Shown one piece after another: positions 37,724 to 44,562 of a stretch of 56,998 bases of DNA. The translations under genes and the position numbers were made by a program. The notes below the pieces were generated by a model. That model was not told the DNA's origin. It worked only from the letters and a program-made list of their open reading frames with translations, and did no database searches. Numbering within the stretch: the first letter of the stretch is position 1; each line of letters starts with the position of its first letter. This DNA comes from Myxococcota bacterium (GTDB lineage Bacteria; Myxococcota_A; Polyangia; Polyangiales; JANWZI01), in contig JANWZI010000013.1 of NCBI GenBank assembly GCA_025054695.1, positions 1-56,998 of the forward strand. The letters are read 5' to 3'.

Positions 37724-39897
37724 GGCCGCTCCCTCTCCCGTGGCAGCGACCGGCCCGCCGGGCCGGACGGCTCGCCCCGAGCGCGCGCGCCGACTTCGTG
37801 CGGTGGCGAGACGGCGGCTTGCGACGAACGCGACTCGCCGGAGGGAAGCGGTCCGTGGATCGTGACCGGCGATGCCTCGACGGGCTCGCGCAGTGTCAAG
37901 ACGACACGCGTCCCGCGCGGCACGTCCGCCCCCGCTGCGGGCTGCTGCGCGACGACGCGACCGACGCCCCGCAAGGACGCCTCGAGACCTGCGGCGAGCA
38001 GCATGCGCATCGCGGTGCGCGCTCCTCGTCCGACGACGTCGGGAACCGTGCTCCGGCCCTCCGGATCGCGAGACGCATGCCGCACGGCCTCCAGCGGTGG
38101 GGTGCTGCCGTCGGCCGCCTGCTGCGCTGCGCCCCGTGGCATCGCCCGCCCCGCATCCGTGGGTCTGTCGTCCAGCCGTCCCACGGGCACCCCGAGCTGG
38201 CGCAACGCGACCTCGGCGATGCGCCGGAACACGGGGCCCGCCGCACCCCCGCCCGACGCGAGCACGACGGGCTCGTCGAGGACCACCGCGATGACGACGC
38301 GGGGGCGATCCGCCGGCACGAAACCGACGAACGAGACGACCCATGCCCCCTCGCGGTAGCCCCCCGCCACCTCGTCGGCCTTCTGGGCCGTCCCCGTCTT
38401 CCCCGCGACCAGATGCCCTTCGACGGCCGCCTGCGAGCCCGTCCCCTCCGGCCCCGTGACCGCGACGAGCATGTCCGCCACCTGGCGTGCGACGGAGCGC
38501 GGAAGCACCCGCCGGCGCACGCGCCGCTCGGCGGTCTCGACCACCGTCCCATCGGGCGCACGAATTCGGCGGACGAGCACCGGCTCGAGCAGCTCACCCC
38601 CATTGGCGATCACGGCCATCGCGAGCGCGAGCTGGAGCGTCGTCGCGCTCATGCCCTGACCGAACGCAATCGTGGCCGCGTCGACGTCGTACCAGGTCCG
38701 CGGGTGACGCAGCGTGCCGGCTGCCTCGCCCGGCAGCGCGATGCCCGTGCGCGCGCCGAAGCCGAACGCGCGAAGCGTCTCGTACAGCCGCTCGCGTCCG
38801 AGTGCGGCCCCGATGCGCGCCGTGCCGACGTTGCTCGAATACTGGAGGATCTGGGCGGGCCGCAGCACGTCGAATCGCCGCGCGTCGTGCAGCACGTGAT
38901 CGGCCACCTGCAGCCGCCCGCCGCCGCAGTCGATGGGCGTGTCGGCCTCGATGACGCCCGCGGCGAGCGCACCGGCCACCGTGAAGGGCTTGATGGTCGA
39001 GCCCGGCTCGAAGCGCTCGCCTACGGCGCGATTGCGCCGCGCGGAGAGGGGCGCGGCGCCCGGCTCGTTCGGATTGAACGTCGGACGGCTGGCCATGGCG
39101 AGCAGCTCGCCCGTGTGCGGATCGAGCACCACAACGCTGCCCGCGCGCGCCTCGAGCGTCTGCACGGCGAGCCCGAGCTCCCGCTCGGCCGCGTGCTGGA
39201 TCGTCCGATCGAGCGTCAGCTCGAGGTCGTCGCCGCGCAGCGATCGCTCGTCCAGCCACGGCTCGCCGAAGACGACGCGGCCGGTCCGATCGCGCAGCAC
39301 GCGCACGGTCCGCGTCGATCCGCGCAGCCGCGCGTCGTAGGTCAGCTCGAGCCCGTCGAGCCCGATGCCGTCGACGTCGGCGTAGCCCAGCACGTGCGCG
39401 GCCAGCTCGCGATGGGGGTAGTAGCGCCGCGCTTCGCGCTGCATCGCGACGCCCGGGATCCGCAGCGCGCGGACCGCGTCCGCCTCGCGGGGGGTGACCC
39501 GACGCGCCACCCAGACGAAGCTGCGATCCGAGGCGAGCCGGCGAGCGAGAGCGGCGGCATCGACGCCGTCGAGCACGGAGGCCAGGCGAGCGGCGGCGGC
39601 GGCCGGCTCGACGCCCGCCTCGCGCAACGTCCGTGGATCCGCCCAGACGCTCTCGACGTCCACGCTGACGGCCAGCGGGGCGCCGTGCCGGTCGACGATC
39701 GAGCCTCGGCGCGGACTGAGGCGCACCTCGCGCAACGCCTGCTCCTCGGCCATCTCACGCAACAGCGGGCTCGCGTCGAGTCCGAGCTGGACCGCCCGCC
39801 GCGCGACCAGCCCCGCGCCGAGCGACATGAGCGCCGTCAGCACGCCCACGCGCACGCGCGTCCAGCGCTGGCTCGTCGCGAGGCTCGCACCGCTCAT
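37720..39897 (-). CDS. ftsI: peptidoglycan transpeptidase FtsI (PBP3) with PASTA domain
   Basis: Cross-links septal peptidoglycan; partner of FtsW. 725 residues. One N-terminal membrane anchor (about 17-38), a PBP dimerisation domain with SPRRGSIVDRHGAPLAVSVD (61-80), and a transpeptidase domain with nucleophile Ser300 in EPGSTIKPF (S-x-x-K), YSSN at 353-356 and KTG at 500-502. A single C-terminal PASTA domain (about 617-672) follows, with VPDVVGRGARTAMRMLLAAG at its start. PASTA is typical of Gram-positive PBPs and SpoVD but rare in Gram-negative FtsI. A polar tail ends the protein. The ATG is fixed by overlap with ftsL (39894-39897). Confidence 0.96.
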   Translation of the reverse strand: MSGASLATSQRWTRVRVGVLTALMSLGAGLVARRAVQLGLDASPLLREMAEEQALREVRLSPRRGSIVDRHGAPLAVSVDVESVWADPRTLREAGVEPAAAAARLASVLDGVDAAALARRLASDRSFVWVARRVTPREADAVRALRIPGVAMQREARRYYPHRELAAHVLGYADVDGIGLDGLELTYDARLRGSTRTVRVLRDRTGRVVFGEPWLDERSLRGDDLELTLDRTIQHAAERELGLAVQTLEARAGSVVVLDPHTGELLAMASRPTFNPNEPGAAPLSARRNRAVGERFEPGSTIKPFTVAGALAAGVIEADTPIDCGGGRLQVADHVLHDARRFDVLRPAQILQYSSNVGTARIGAALGRERLYETLRAFGFGARTGIALPGEAAGTLRHPRTWYDVDAATIAFGQGMSATTLQLALAMAVIANGGELLEPVLVRRIRAPDGTVVETAERRVRRRVLPRSVARQVADMLVAVTGPEGTGSQAAVEGHLVAGKTGTAQKADEVAGGYREGAWVVSFVGFVPADRPRVVIAVVLDEPVVLASGGGAAGPVFRRIAEVALRQLGVPVGRLDDRPTDAGRAMPRGAAQQAADGSTPPLEAVRHASRDPEGRSTVPDVVGRGARTAMRMLLAAGLEASLRGVGRVVAQQPAAGADVPRGTRVVLTLREPVEASPVTIHGPLPSGESRSSQAAVSPPHEVGARARGEPSGPAGRSLPRERERP

Positions 39898-40205
39898 CGC
39901 AACCGTCCTCGCGGAACGCCGCCGCCGCCCTCTCGCACCACGACGACGTCGTGAACCGGCGGCGCGTCCATGCCGAGCAACGGGCGCGCGATCGCCTCGA
40001 TGCGCGCGGGCGCCCGAAGGCTCGCGGCCTCGACCGTCAGCCAGCGGTGACGGTCGAGCCACTGACGCTGCGCGCGCCGCGCCTCGCCCACCGCGTAGCC
40101 CAGGCGCACCGTCTCGAAGCGCAACGCCAGGTGCACGACGAACGCGCACGTCGCGGCCACGACGGCGGCCGTCCACAGCGCGAGGAAACGTCGCCGCGGC
40201 GACAT
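39894..40205 (-). CDS. ftsL: FtsL-like division protein
   Basis: Small bitopic protein, 103 residues, in the invariant ftsL position between rsmH and ftsI. One transmembrane helix (FLALWTAAVVAATCAFVVHL, residues 7-26). The periplasmic part (about 30-80) is a charged helix, LGYAVGEARRAQRQWLDRHR, followed by APARIEAIARPLLGM, the L-x-x-P-x-R-I-E-x-x-A pattern typical of FtsL ends. Sequence similarity in this family is always low, so the assignment rests on position and topology. The ATG overlaps the rsmH stop by one base (TGATG). Confidence 0.85.
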   Translation of the reverse strand: MSPRRRFLALWTAAVVAATCAFVVHLALRFETVRLGYAVGEARRAQRQWLDRHRWLTVEAASLRAPARIEAIARPLLGMDAPPVHDVVVVREGGGGVPRGRLR

Positions 40206-41107
40206 CACGTTCCCTCCTCGACGCCCCGCGGTCGCCGGCGCGCCGCGCGCAGTCGCGCGCTGCGCGCTCGTGGGTTGCCCCGAACCTCGCGGAGCGACGG
40301 ACGCACCGGGCCGCGCGTCAATGGCTGCAGACGTGCATCGGCTCGAAACGCCTGCTTGACGAGCCCGTCTTCGAGCGAGTGAAAGGAGACGACGACAATC
40401 ACGCCCCGATCGGCGAGCAGGTCCGGCCCGGCGCGCAGCAGCGCGTCGAGCTCGGAGAGTTCTTCGTTGACGGCGATGCGCAGCGCCTGGAACGTCCGCG
40501 TCGCCGGATCGATCCGCCCCCGCGAGGGGCCTGTCGCGCGCAACACGGCGCGCCTCAGCTCGACCGTGCTTCGCAGTCGCCCCGCTTCGCGCGCGCGCAC
40601 GATCGACCGCGCGATGGCCCGCGCGCGCGGCTCTTGCCCGTAGTCGGCGAGGATTCGAGCGAGGTCCACTTCGCGCAGCTCGCGCAGCAGCTCGGAAGCC
40701 GTCGGCCCGACCGTCGGGTCCATGCGCATGTCGAGCGGACCGTCGAGACGGAACGAAAAGCCCCGGGTCGGGTCGTCCAGTTGCGGCGAGCTGCAACCGA
40801 GATCCGCCACGATGCCGTCGAGCCTGCCCCAGCCGACCGATTCGAGCTGGTCGGGCAGCTCCGACATCCGCGCGTGCCGGACGATTGCGCGCGAGCCGTA
40901 CGGCGCCAGGCGTTCGCACGCCGCCCGTACGGCCGTCGGATCGCGGTCCAGCCCGATGAGCCGTCCGTCCGGAGCGCTCGCATCGAGGATCGCGGCCGCG
41001 TGGCCGCCGCCCCCGATGGTCACGTCGGCATAGCAGCCACCCGGAGCCGGCGCGATCGCGGCGAGCACCTCGGCGAGCATCACCGGTACGTGCGCGAACC
41101 CGCTCAC
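40205..41107 (-). CDS. rsmH: 16S rRNA (cytosine(1402)-N(4))-methyltransferase
   Basis: Also called MraW; N4-methylates C1402 in the 16S decoding centre. 300 residues. HVPVMLAEVLAAIAP opens the protein. The SAM loop is YADVTIGGGGHAAAILDA, with GLDRDPTAV, GIVADLGCSSPQLDDPTRGF, MRMDPT, TRTFQALRIAVNEEL and VSFHSLEDGLVKQAF all in family order. The GTG start (41105-41107) overlaps the mraZ stop by four bases and fits the family N terminus. Confidence 0.97.
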   Translation of the reverse strand: MSGFAHVPVMLAEVLAAIAPAPGGCYADVTIGGGGHAAAILDASAPDGRLIGLDRDPTAVRAACERLAPYGSRAIVRHARMSELPDQLESVGWGRLDGIVADLGCSSPQLDDPTRGFSFRLDGPLDMRMDPTVGPTASELLRELREVDLARILADYGQEPRARAIARSIVRAREAGRLRSTVELRRAVLRATGPSRGRIDPATRTFQALRIAVNEELSELDALLRAGPDLLADRGVIVVVSFHSLEDGLVKQAFRADARLQPLTRGPVRPSLREVRGNPRARSARLRAARRRPRGVEEGT

Positions 41108-41556
41108 AGCCCGAGCTCCGCCAGGCGTCGCGCCATCTCCGTGCGCCGCGCGGCGTCCTCGAGCGTCGCACGACGCAGTTCCTCGAAGCGCTCTTTCGCC
41201 CACAGCTCGCAGTGCCGCCCCATCCCGGCCCACAGCACGTCGCGCTCGAGCCCGGCGTGCGCGCGCAGCGTCGCGGGCACGAGCAACCGGCCGAGCCGGT
41301 CGACCTCGCACTCGACGGCGGCCGAGACGTAAATGCGCCGCAGGGCGACCACGCTCGGGTCGAATTGCGGCAACGCCGCCAGACGTTCCTCGAACGCGCG
41401 CCACTCCGACATCGGATAGGCGACGACGCAGGCGTCGAGCCCGGTCGTCAACACGAGCCGCTCTTCGCCGGCCGCCGCGAGCACCTCGCGGAAGCGGGCC
41501 GGAAGCGACGTGCGCCCTTTGCCGTCGATGGCGTGCTCGTAACGGCCTCGAAACAC
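41104..41556 (-). CDS. mraZ: transcriptional regulator MraZ
   Basis: DNA-binding regulator that forms oligomeric rings and represses its own dcw operon. 150 residues, with two AbrB-like MraZ repeats: FRGRYEHAIDGKGRTSLPAR near the N terminus and VDRLGRLLVPATLRAHAGL in the middle. First gene of the twelve-gene dcw operon. It starts with GTG (41554-41556) preceded by GGAGGGC at 41565-41571. A promoter and paired TGG boxes lie upstream on the same strand. Confidence 0.95.
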   Translation of the reverse strand: MFRGRYEHAIDGKGRTSLPARFREVLAAAGEERLVLTTGLDACVVAYPMSEWRAFEERLAALPQFDPSVVALRRIYVSAAVECEVDRLGRLLVPATLRAHAGLERDVLWAGMGRHCELWAKERFEELRRATLEDAARRTEMARRLAELGL

Positions 41557-41608
41557 CCGAATCCGCCCTCCGCGTCAGATCGGAAGCGCCGCTTCGAGGC
41601 ACTGCATA

Positions 41609-41621
41609 CCACTTTTTTCCA
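41609..41621 (-). promoter_or_regulatory. candidate MraZ operator: two TGG boxes 10 bases apart
   Basis: On the minus strand, TGGAA and TGGTA are separated by exactly five bases (TGGAAAAAAGTGG), the TGGNN-N5 spacing of known MraZ sites (TGGGN repeats). They lie between the proposed -10 and the mraZ start, about 55 bases from it. Only two of the usual three or four boxes are recognisable. Confidence 0.5.
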
Positions 41622-41630
41622 CCGTCGTGG

Positions 41631-41660
41631 ACCCTACGAGCTCTGCCACGGAAGAGTCAA
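41631..41660 (-). promoter_or_regulatory. candidate sigma-70-type promoter of the dcw operon
   Basis: On the minus strand, -35 TTGACT (41655-41660) and -10 TAGGGT (41631-41636) are 18 bases apart. The -35 matches consensus in five of six bases; the -10 is weak. The whole 41557-41727 gap is notably more AT-rich than the surroundings, as expected for a divergent promoter region. Confidence 0.5.
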
Positions 41661-41727
41661 CTTCTTTCTCCCGTGGAACTATTTGAAATGTCCTACATAA
41701 GAAGGAATCACCCCTACATTGGCACAC

Positions 41728-42135
41728 ATGCATGTTGTTTCGCTGAAACAAGCATGTGCCCATCTGTGCCACGACCTCGTAGTCGCGTATGCTTCGGGGG
41801 TGAGCCCCACCGAACTGGTCGATGAGGCCTGGCGCCGCCTCGAAGCGCGATGGCACGACGCGGACGCCCACCGAGCGTTCCGATCGACGTGCGCCTCGCT
41901 CGGCAAGCTCGACGAAGCCGCACGGCGCTACAGGCAGGTCGCCGAGAGCGACCCGGTCCGAGCGGCCAGCGCCCGGACGGAGCTCGAGGCGCTCATGGCC
42001 GAGGCGCTCGCCTCGCTAGCGGCCACACGCAGCCCGAGACCACGCCGCACACGGACCCCCTTGTTCTTCGTCGCGCTCAGCCTGGCCACGGTGCTGGTCC
42101 TGGGTGCGCTCTGGGCGAGCCTGCACGGTTCGTGA
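41728..42135 (+). CDS. small protein with helical repeat and C-terminal membrane anchor
   Basis: 135 residues, not recognised beyond topology. Residues about 20-85 look like TPR-type helices (DEAWRRLEARWHDADAHRAF, then LGKLDEAARRYRQVAESD). A basic linker of about 20 residues (RSPRPRRTRTP) leads to a single C-terminal transmembrane helix (FFVALSLATVLVLGALWASL), so the helical part faces the cytosol. The ATG at 41728 is used; TTG 41719, with GAAGGA 12 bases upstream, is equally possible. Divergent from mraZ, it lies 141 bases ahead of the MglA-like GTPase gene. The arrangement could make it a membrane docking partner for that GTPase, but nothing in the sequence proves it. Confidence 0.65.
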   Translation: MHVVSLKQACAHLCHDLVVAYASGVSPTELVDEAWRRLEARWHDADAHRAFRSTCASLGKLDEAARRYRQVAESDPVRAASARTELEALMAEALASLAATRSPRPRRTRTPLFFVALSLATVLVLGALWASLHGS

Positions 42136-42276
42136 ACGACCGCGGAGCGGAACGAGCGTTCCCGTCGGTCCGATCACCGTGCGAAGCTTTCACTTGCCCT
42201 CGAAACGGCGTCGAGGTGCGCTCCCCCGGGTCGTCGCGGCGAGCCGAATTCGCGCTACGATGGCTCGCGAACCGCG

Positions 42277-42945
42277 TTGCAGCTCGACTTCGCCAACCGC
42301 GAGCTGACGATCAAGCTCGTGTACTACGGCCCGGCGCTCAGCGGGAAGACCACGAACCTGCAGGCGCTCCATCGCCTCCTGGACGCCTCGGCGGCCGGCC
42401 GCCTGATGACGCTCGAGACGCGGGACGACCGCACGCTGTTCTTCGACATGCTGCCCGTGGCCTTCGACGCGGGCAGCGGCCTGCGCGTCCGCTTTAAGGT
42501 CTTCACCGTTCCCGGTCAGGTGATGCACGCCGCGACGCGTCGCATGGTGTTGCAGGGCGCCGATGGCGTCGCGTTCATCGCCGACAGCCAGCGCAACGAG
42601 ACCCGCGCCAACCAGCAAGCGTACCTCGATCTGCAGCAGAACCTGCGCGAGCTGGGCGTCGATCCGGCGCGCCTGCCCGTCGTCATCCAGTTCAACAAGC
42701 GCGATCTGCCCGACATCCGTACCGACGCCGAGATCGACGCGCTTGCCCGGCACGGCACCGAGCCCGTGTACAAGGCCGTCGCGCTTCGCGGCGCCGGGGT
42801 CCTCGAGACGTTCTTCGGTCTCGTCGAGCGCACCTGGGACGCGCTCGAGCGGGAACACCGCATCGAGCAGCGCTTCGGCGTCACGCGCGCGGCCGTGCTC
42901 GAGCGGCTCCGCGCGCGCACGCATCGAACCGGTACCGTGCCGTGA
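42277..42945 (+). CDS. MglA-like small Ras-family GTPase
   Basis: 222 residues. Bacterial small GTPase of the MglA group, which sets the leading cell pole in myxobacterial motility and acts as a polarity switch elsewhere. P-loop YYGPALSGKTTNLQALH (residues 16-32), switch region DDRTLFFDMLP, then FTVPGQVMHAATRR (the MglA PGQ form of the G3 motif) and FNKRDLP for guanine specificity. The start appears to be TTG 42277, giving MQLDFANRELTIKLVYYGP, which fits homologues; no in-frame ATG or GTG lies closer and no ribosome site is evident. No mglB is adjacent. Its stop overlaps the start of a histidine kinase gene by four bases (GTGA), so the two are translated together. Confidence 0.9.
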   Translation: MQLDFANRELTIKLVYYGPALSGKTTNLQALHRLLDASAAGRLMTLETRDDRTLFFDMLPVAFDAGSGLRVRFKVFTVPGQVMHAATRRMVLQGADGVAFIADSQRNETRANQQAYLDLQQNLRELGVDPARLPVVIQFNKRDLPDIRTDAEIDALARHGTEPVYKAVALRGAGVLETFFGLVERTWDALEREHRIEQRFGVTRAAVLERLRARTHRTGTVP

Positions 42946-44363
42946 CCGCGCCGGTCCCGCAGACCGATCCCCTCGACGTCGAGCTCGGAGACGTCGCGCG
43001 GCTGGAGGACATCGTCGATCGCGCCGCCCTCGCCGAGGTGTGCCGCAACTTCCACGCGCTGTTCGGCATCTCGGTCCGCGTCGTCTCCCGCGATGGAGCG
43101 CTCATCGCCGACGCGCACCACGAGCAGGCCATCTGTCAGCAGGTCAACGCGCTGACTGCCGGACGTCAGGCGTGCGCGAGCACGGTGAGCGAGGTCCGCG
43201 CGCTCGATCCGACTGGCGGCGTGCAGGTCCACCCCTGCTTCACGGGGGCCGTCTATCGCGTCGTAGGCCTCGACTATCAGGGACGTCGCATCGGGCGCAT
43301 CGTCATCGGACCGTACCTTCCCGCCGAGACGCGCGAAGTGCCGCAGTCGCTGCTCCGCATCGACGCCGGCCTCGATCCGGACCGCGCGCGAGAACGGCTC
43401 GCGCAGATGCCACGGGTACGCGCCGAGACCGCCCAGCGCATCGCCGACCACCTGCGCGGCGTCGTCGATCTCATCGTCTTCTCCAGCCATCGCGCCCGGC
43501 TCGCGAGCGCAATGCACGTTGCCTCCGTCCGCGAGAGCTACCGCCAGCTCGCGGAGAAGACTGCCGCGCTGCAGACCGCCTACGACCGGCTTCGGGAGCT
43601 CGACCGGCTCAAGTCGTCCTTTCTCGCCACGGTCAGCCACGAGCTGCGCACGCCGCTCACGTCCATCCTCGGCTACTCGGACATGCTGCTGTCGGGCATG
43701 GCCGGCGAGATCGGCGGCGAGCAACGGGAGTTCGTCGAGACCATCCGAGCCAAGGGTGAGCAGCTCCTCGGACTGATCACGAATCTGCTGGACCTCGGTA
43801 AGCTCGAGCAGGGCAGCCCCACGCTCCGACGCGAGCCCGTCGACGCCGTCGCGCTCGCTGCGGATGTGGTCCGGACGATGGCCCCGGCCGCGCGGCGCAA
43901 GGGCGTCGAGCTCGTCCACCGGGTCGACGGAAGCGTGGCCCCGATCGAGGCCGACCCGGTGCGACTGCGTCAGGTGCTCAACAACCTCACCGACAACGCG
44001 ATCAAGTTCACGCCGTCCGGCGGCCGCGTCGTGGTTGGCGTGCGGGCCACTGAAGTCGCCTCGTCCCGGACCGATGGACCAGGTGGCGTGCTCTTCGGGG
44101 TGCCGCGGCGCGCGGTCGAGCTGACCGTCTCCGACACCGGGATCGGGATTCCCGAATCGGAACGCGGCCGAATCTTCGACGCCTTCTATCAGGTGGACGG
44201 ATCGAGCACGCGCGAGCACGGCGGTGCCGGTCTCGGCCTCGCGATCGTCCGACGGCTGGTCGAGGCCCATGGCGGCCGCATCGACGTCGAGAGCAAGGTC
44301 GGCCAGGGAACCACGTTCCGCGTCGTCATTCCAGAGCCCGAGATTGCGTCCGACGAGGGGTGA
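42942..44363 (+). CDS. soluble sensor histidine kinase with PocR domain
   Basis: 473 residues with no transmembrane helix. An N-terminal PocR sensory domain (about 22-180; LEDIVDRAALAEVCRNFHAL, ICQQVNALTAGRQACA, GLDYQGRRIGRIVIGPYLP) with Cys65, Cys77 and Cys99. PocR domains bind small hydrocarbon derivatives such as diols, or heme/metal cofactors. A coiled coil (about 195-225) leads to HisKA with the phospho-acceptor His233 (FLATVSHELRTPLTSILGYS). The HATPase has NLTDNAIKFTP, DTGIGIPESE and GGAGLGLAIVRRL. No response regulator is adjacent; instead the kinase is coupled by a GTGA overlap to the MglA-like GTPase. GTG start 42942. Confidence 0.9.
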   Translation: MTAPVPQTDPLDVELGDVARLEDIVDRAALAEVCRNFHALFGISVRVVSRDGALIADAHHEQAICQQVNALTAGRQACASTVSEVRALDPTGGVQVHPCFTGAVYRVVGLDYQGRRIGRIVIGPYLPAETREVPQSLLRIDAGLDPDRARERLAQMPRVRAETAQRIADHLRGVVDLIVFSSHRARLASAMHVASVRESYRQLAEKTAALQTAYDRLRELDRLKSSFLATVSHELRTPLTSILGYSDMLLSGMAGEIGGEQREFVETIRAKGEQLLGLITNLLDLGKLEQGSPTLRREPVDAVALAADVVRTMAPAARRKGVELVHRVDGSVAPIEADPVRLRQVLNNLTDNAIKFTPSGGRVVVGVRATEVASSRTDGPGGVLFGVPRRAVELTVSDTGIGIPESERGRIFDAFYQVDGSSTREHGGAGLGLAIVRRLVEAHGGRIDVESKVGQGTTFRVVIPEPEIASDEG

Positions 44364-44368
44364 TCGCA

Positions 44369-44396
44369 GGCACGCGCGGCGTTCCGTGCGTGTGCC
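44369..44396 (+). terminator. hairpin just after the histidine kinase stop
   Basis: GGCACGCGC (44369-44377) can pair with GCGTGTGCC (44388-44396), nine base pairs including one G-U, with a 10-base loop, six bases after the stop codon. There is no T-run after it, so it is either a weak intrinsic terminator or a 3'-end stabilising hairpin. Confidence 0.45.
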
Positions 44397-44472
44397 ACGC
44401 AGACCGTCGCCGCGGCTTTCTGTCCCCTCCCCGTCGAAACGAGGAGATGGCACCACACGACACATAGCTATC

Positions 44473-44478
44473 TATAAT
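44473..44478 (+). promoter_or_regulatory. consensus -10 box upstream of the beta-propeller lipoprotein gene
   Basis: TATAAT, a perfect sigma-70 -10 hexamer, in an AT-rich patch of otherwise GC-rich DNA, about 85 bases before the ATG at 44563. No -35 consensus lies 16-18 bases upstream. Confidence 0.45.
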
Positions 44479-44562
44479 TCGTGAATGATTTAGGCCAATT
44501 TTGCCTGGACCACGTATTGCTTGGCCAACTGTGGAACGAACATGTGCCACAGGAGGCATGTC

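Noticed and set aside
42260-42304. ATG at 42260 as start of the MglA-like gene
   Set aside because: It is in a different frame from the GTPase; TTG 42277 gives the family N terminus.
44448-44478. Sigma-54 promoter (TGGCAC at 44448-44453)
   Set aside because: The TTGC half is missing at the required spacing; the TATAAT at 44473 fits a sigma-70-type site better.
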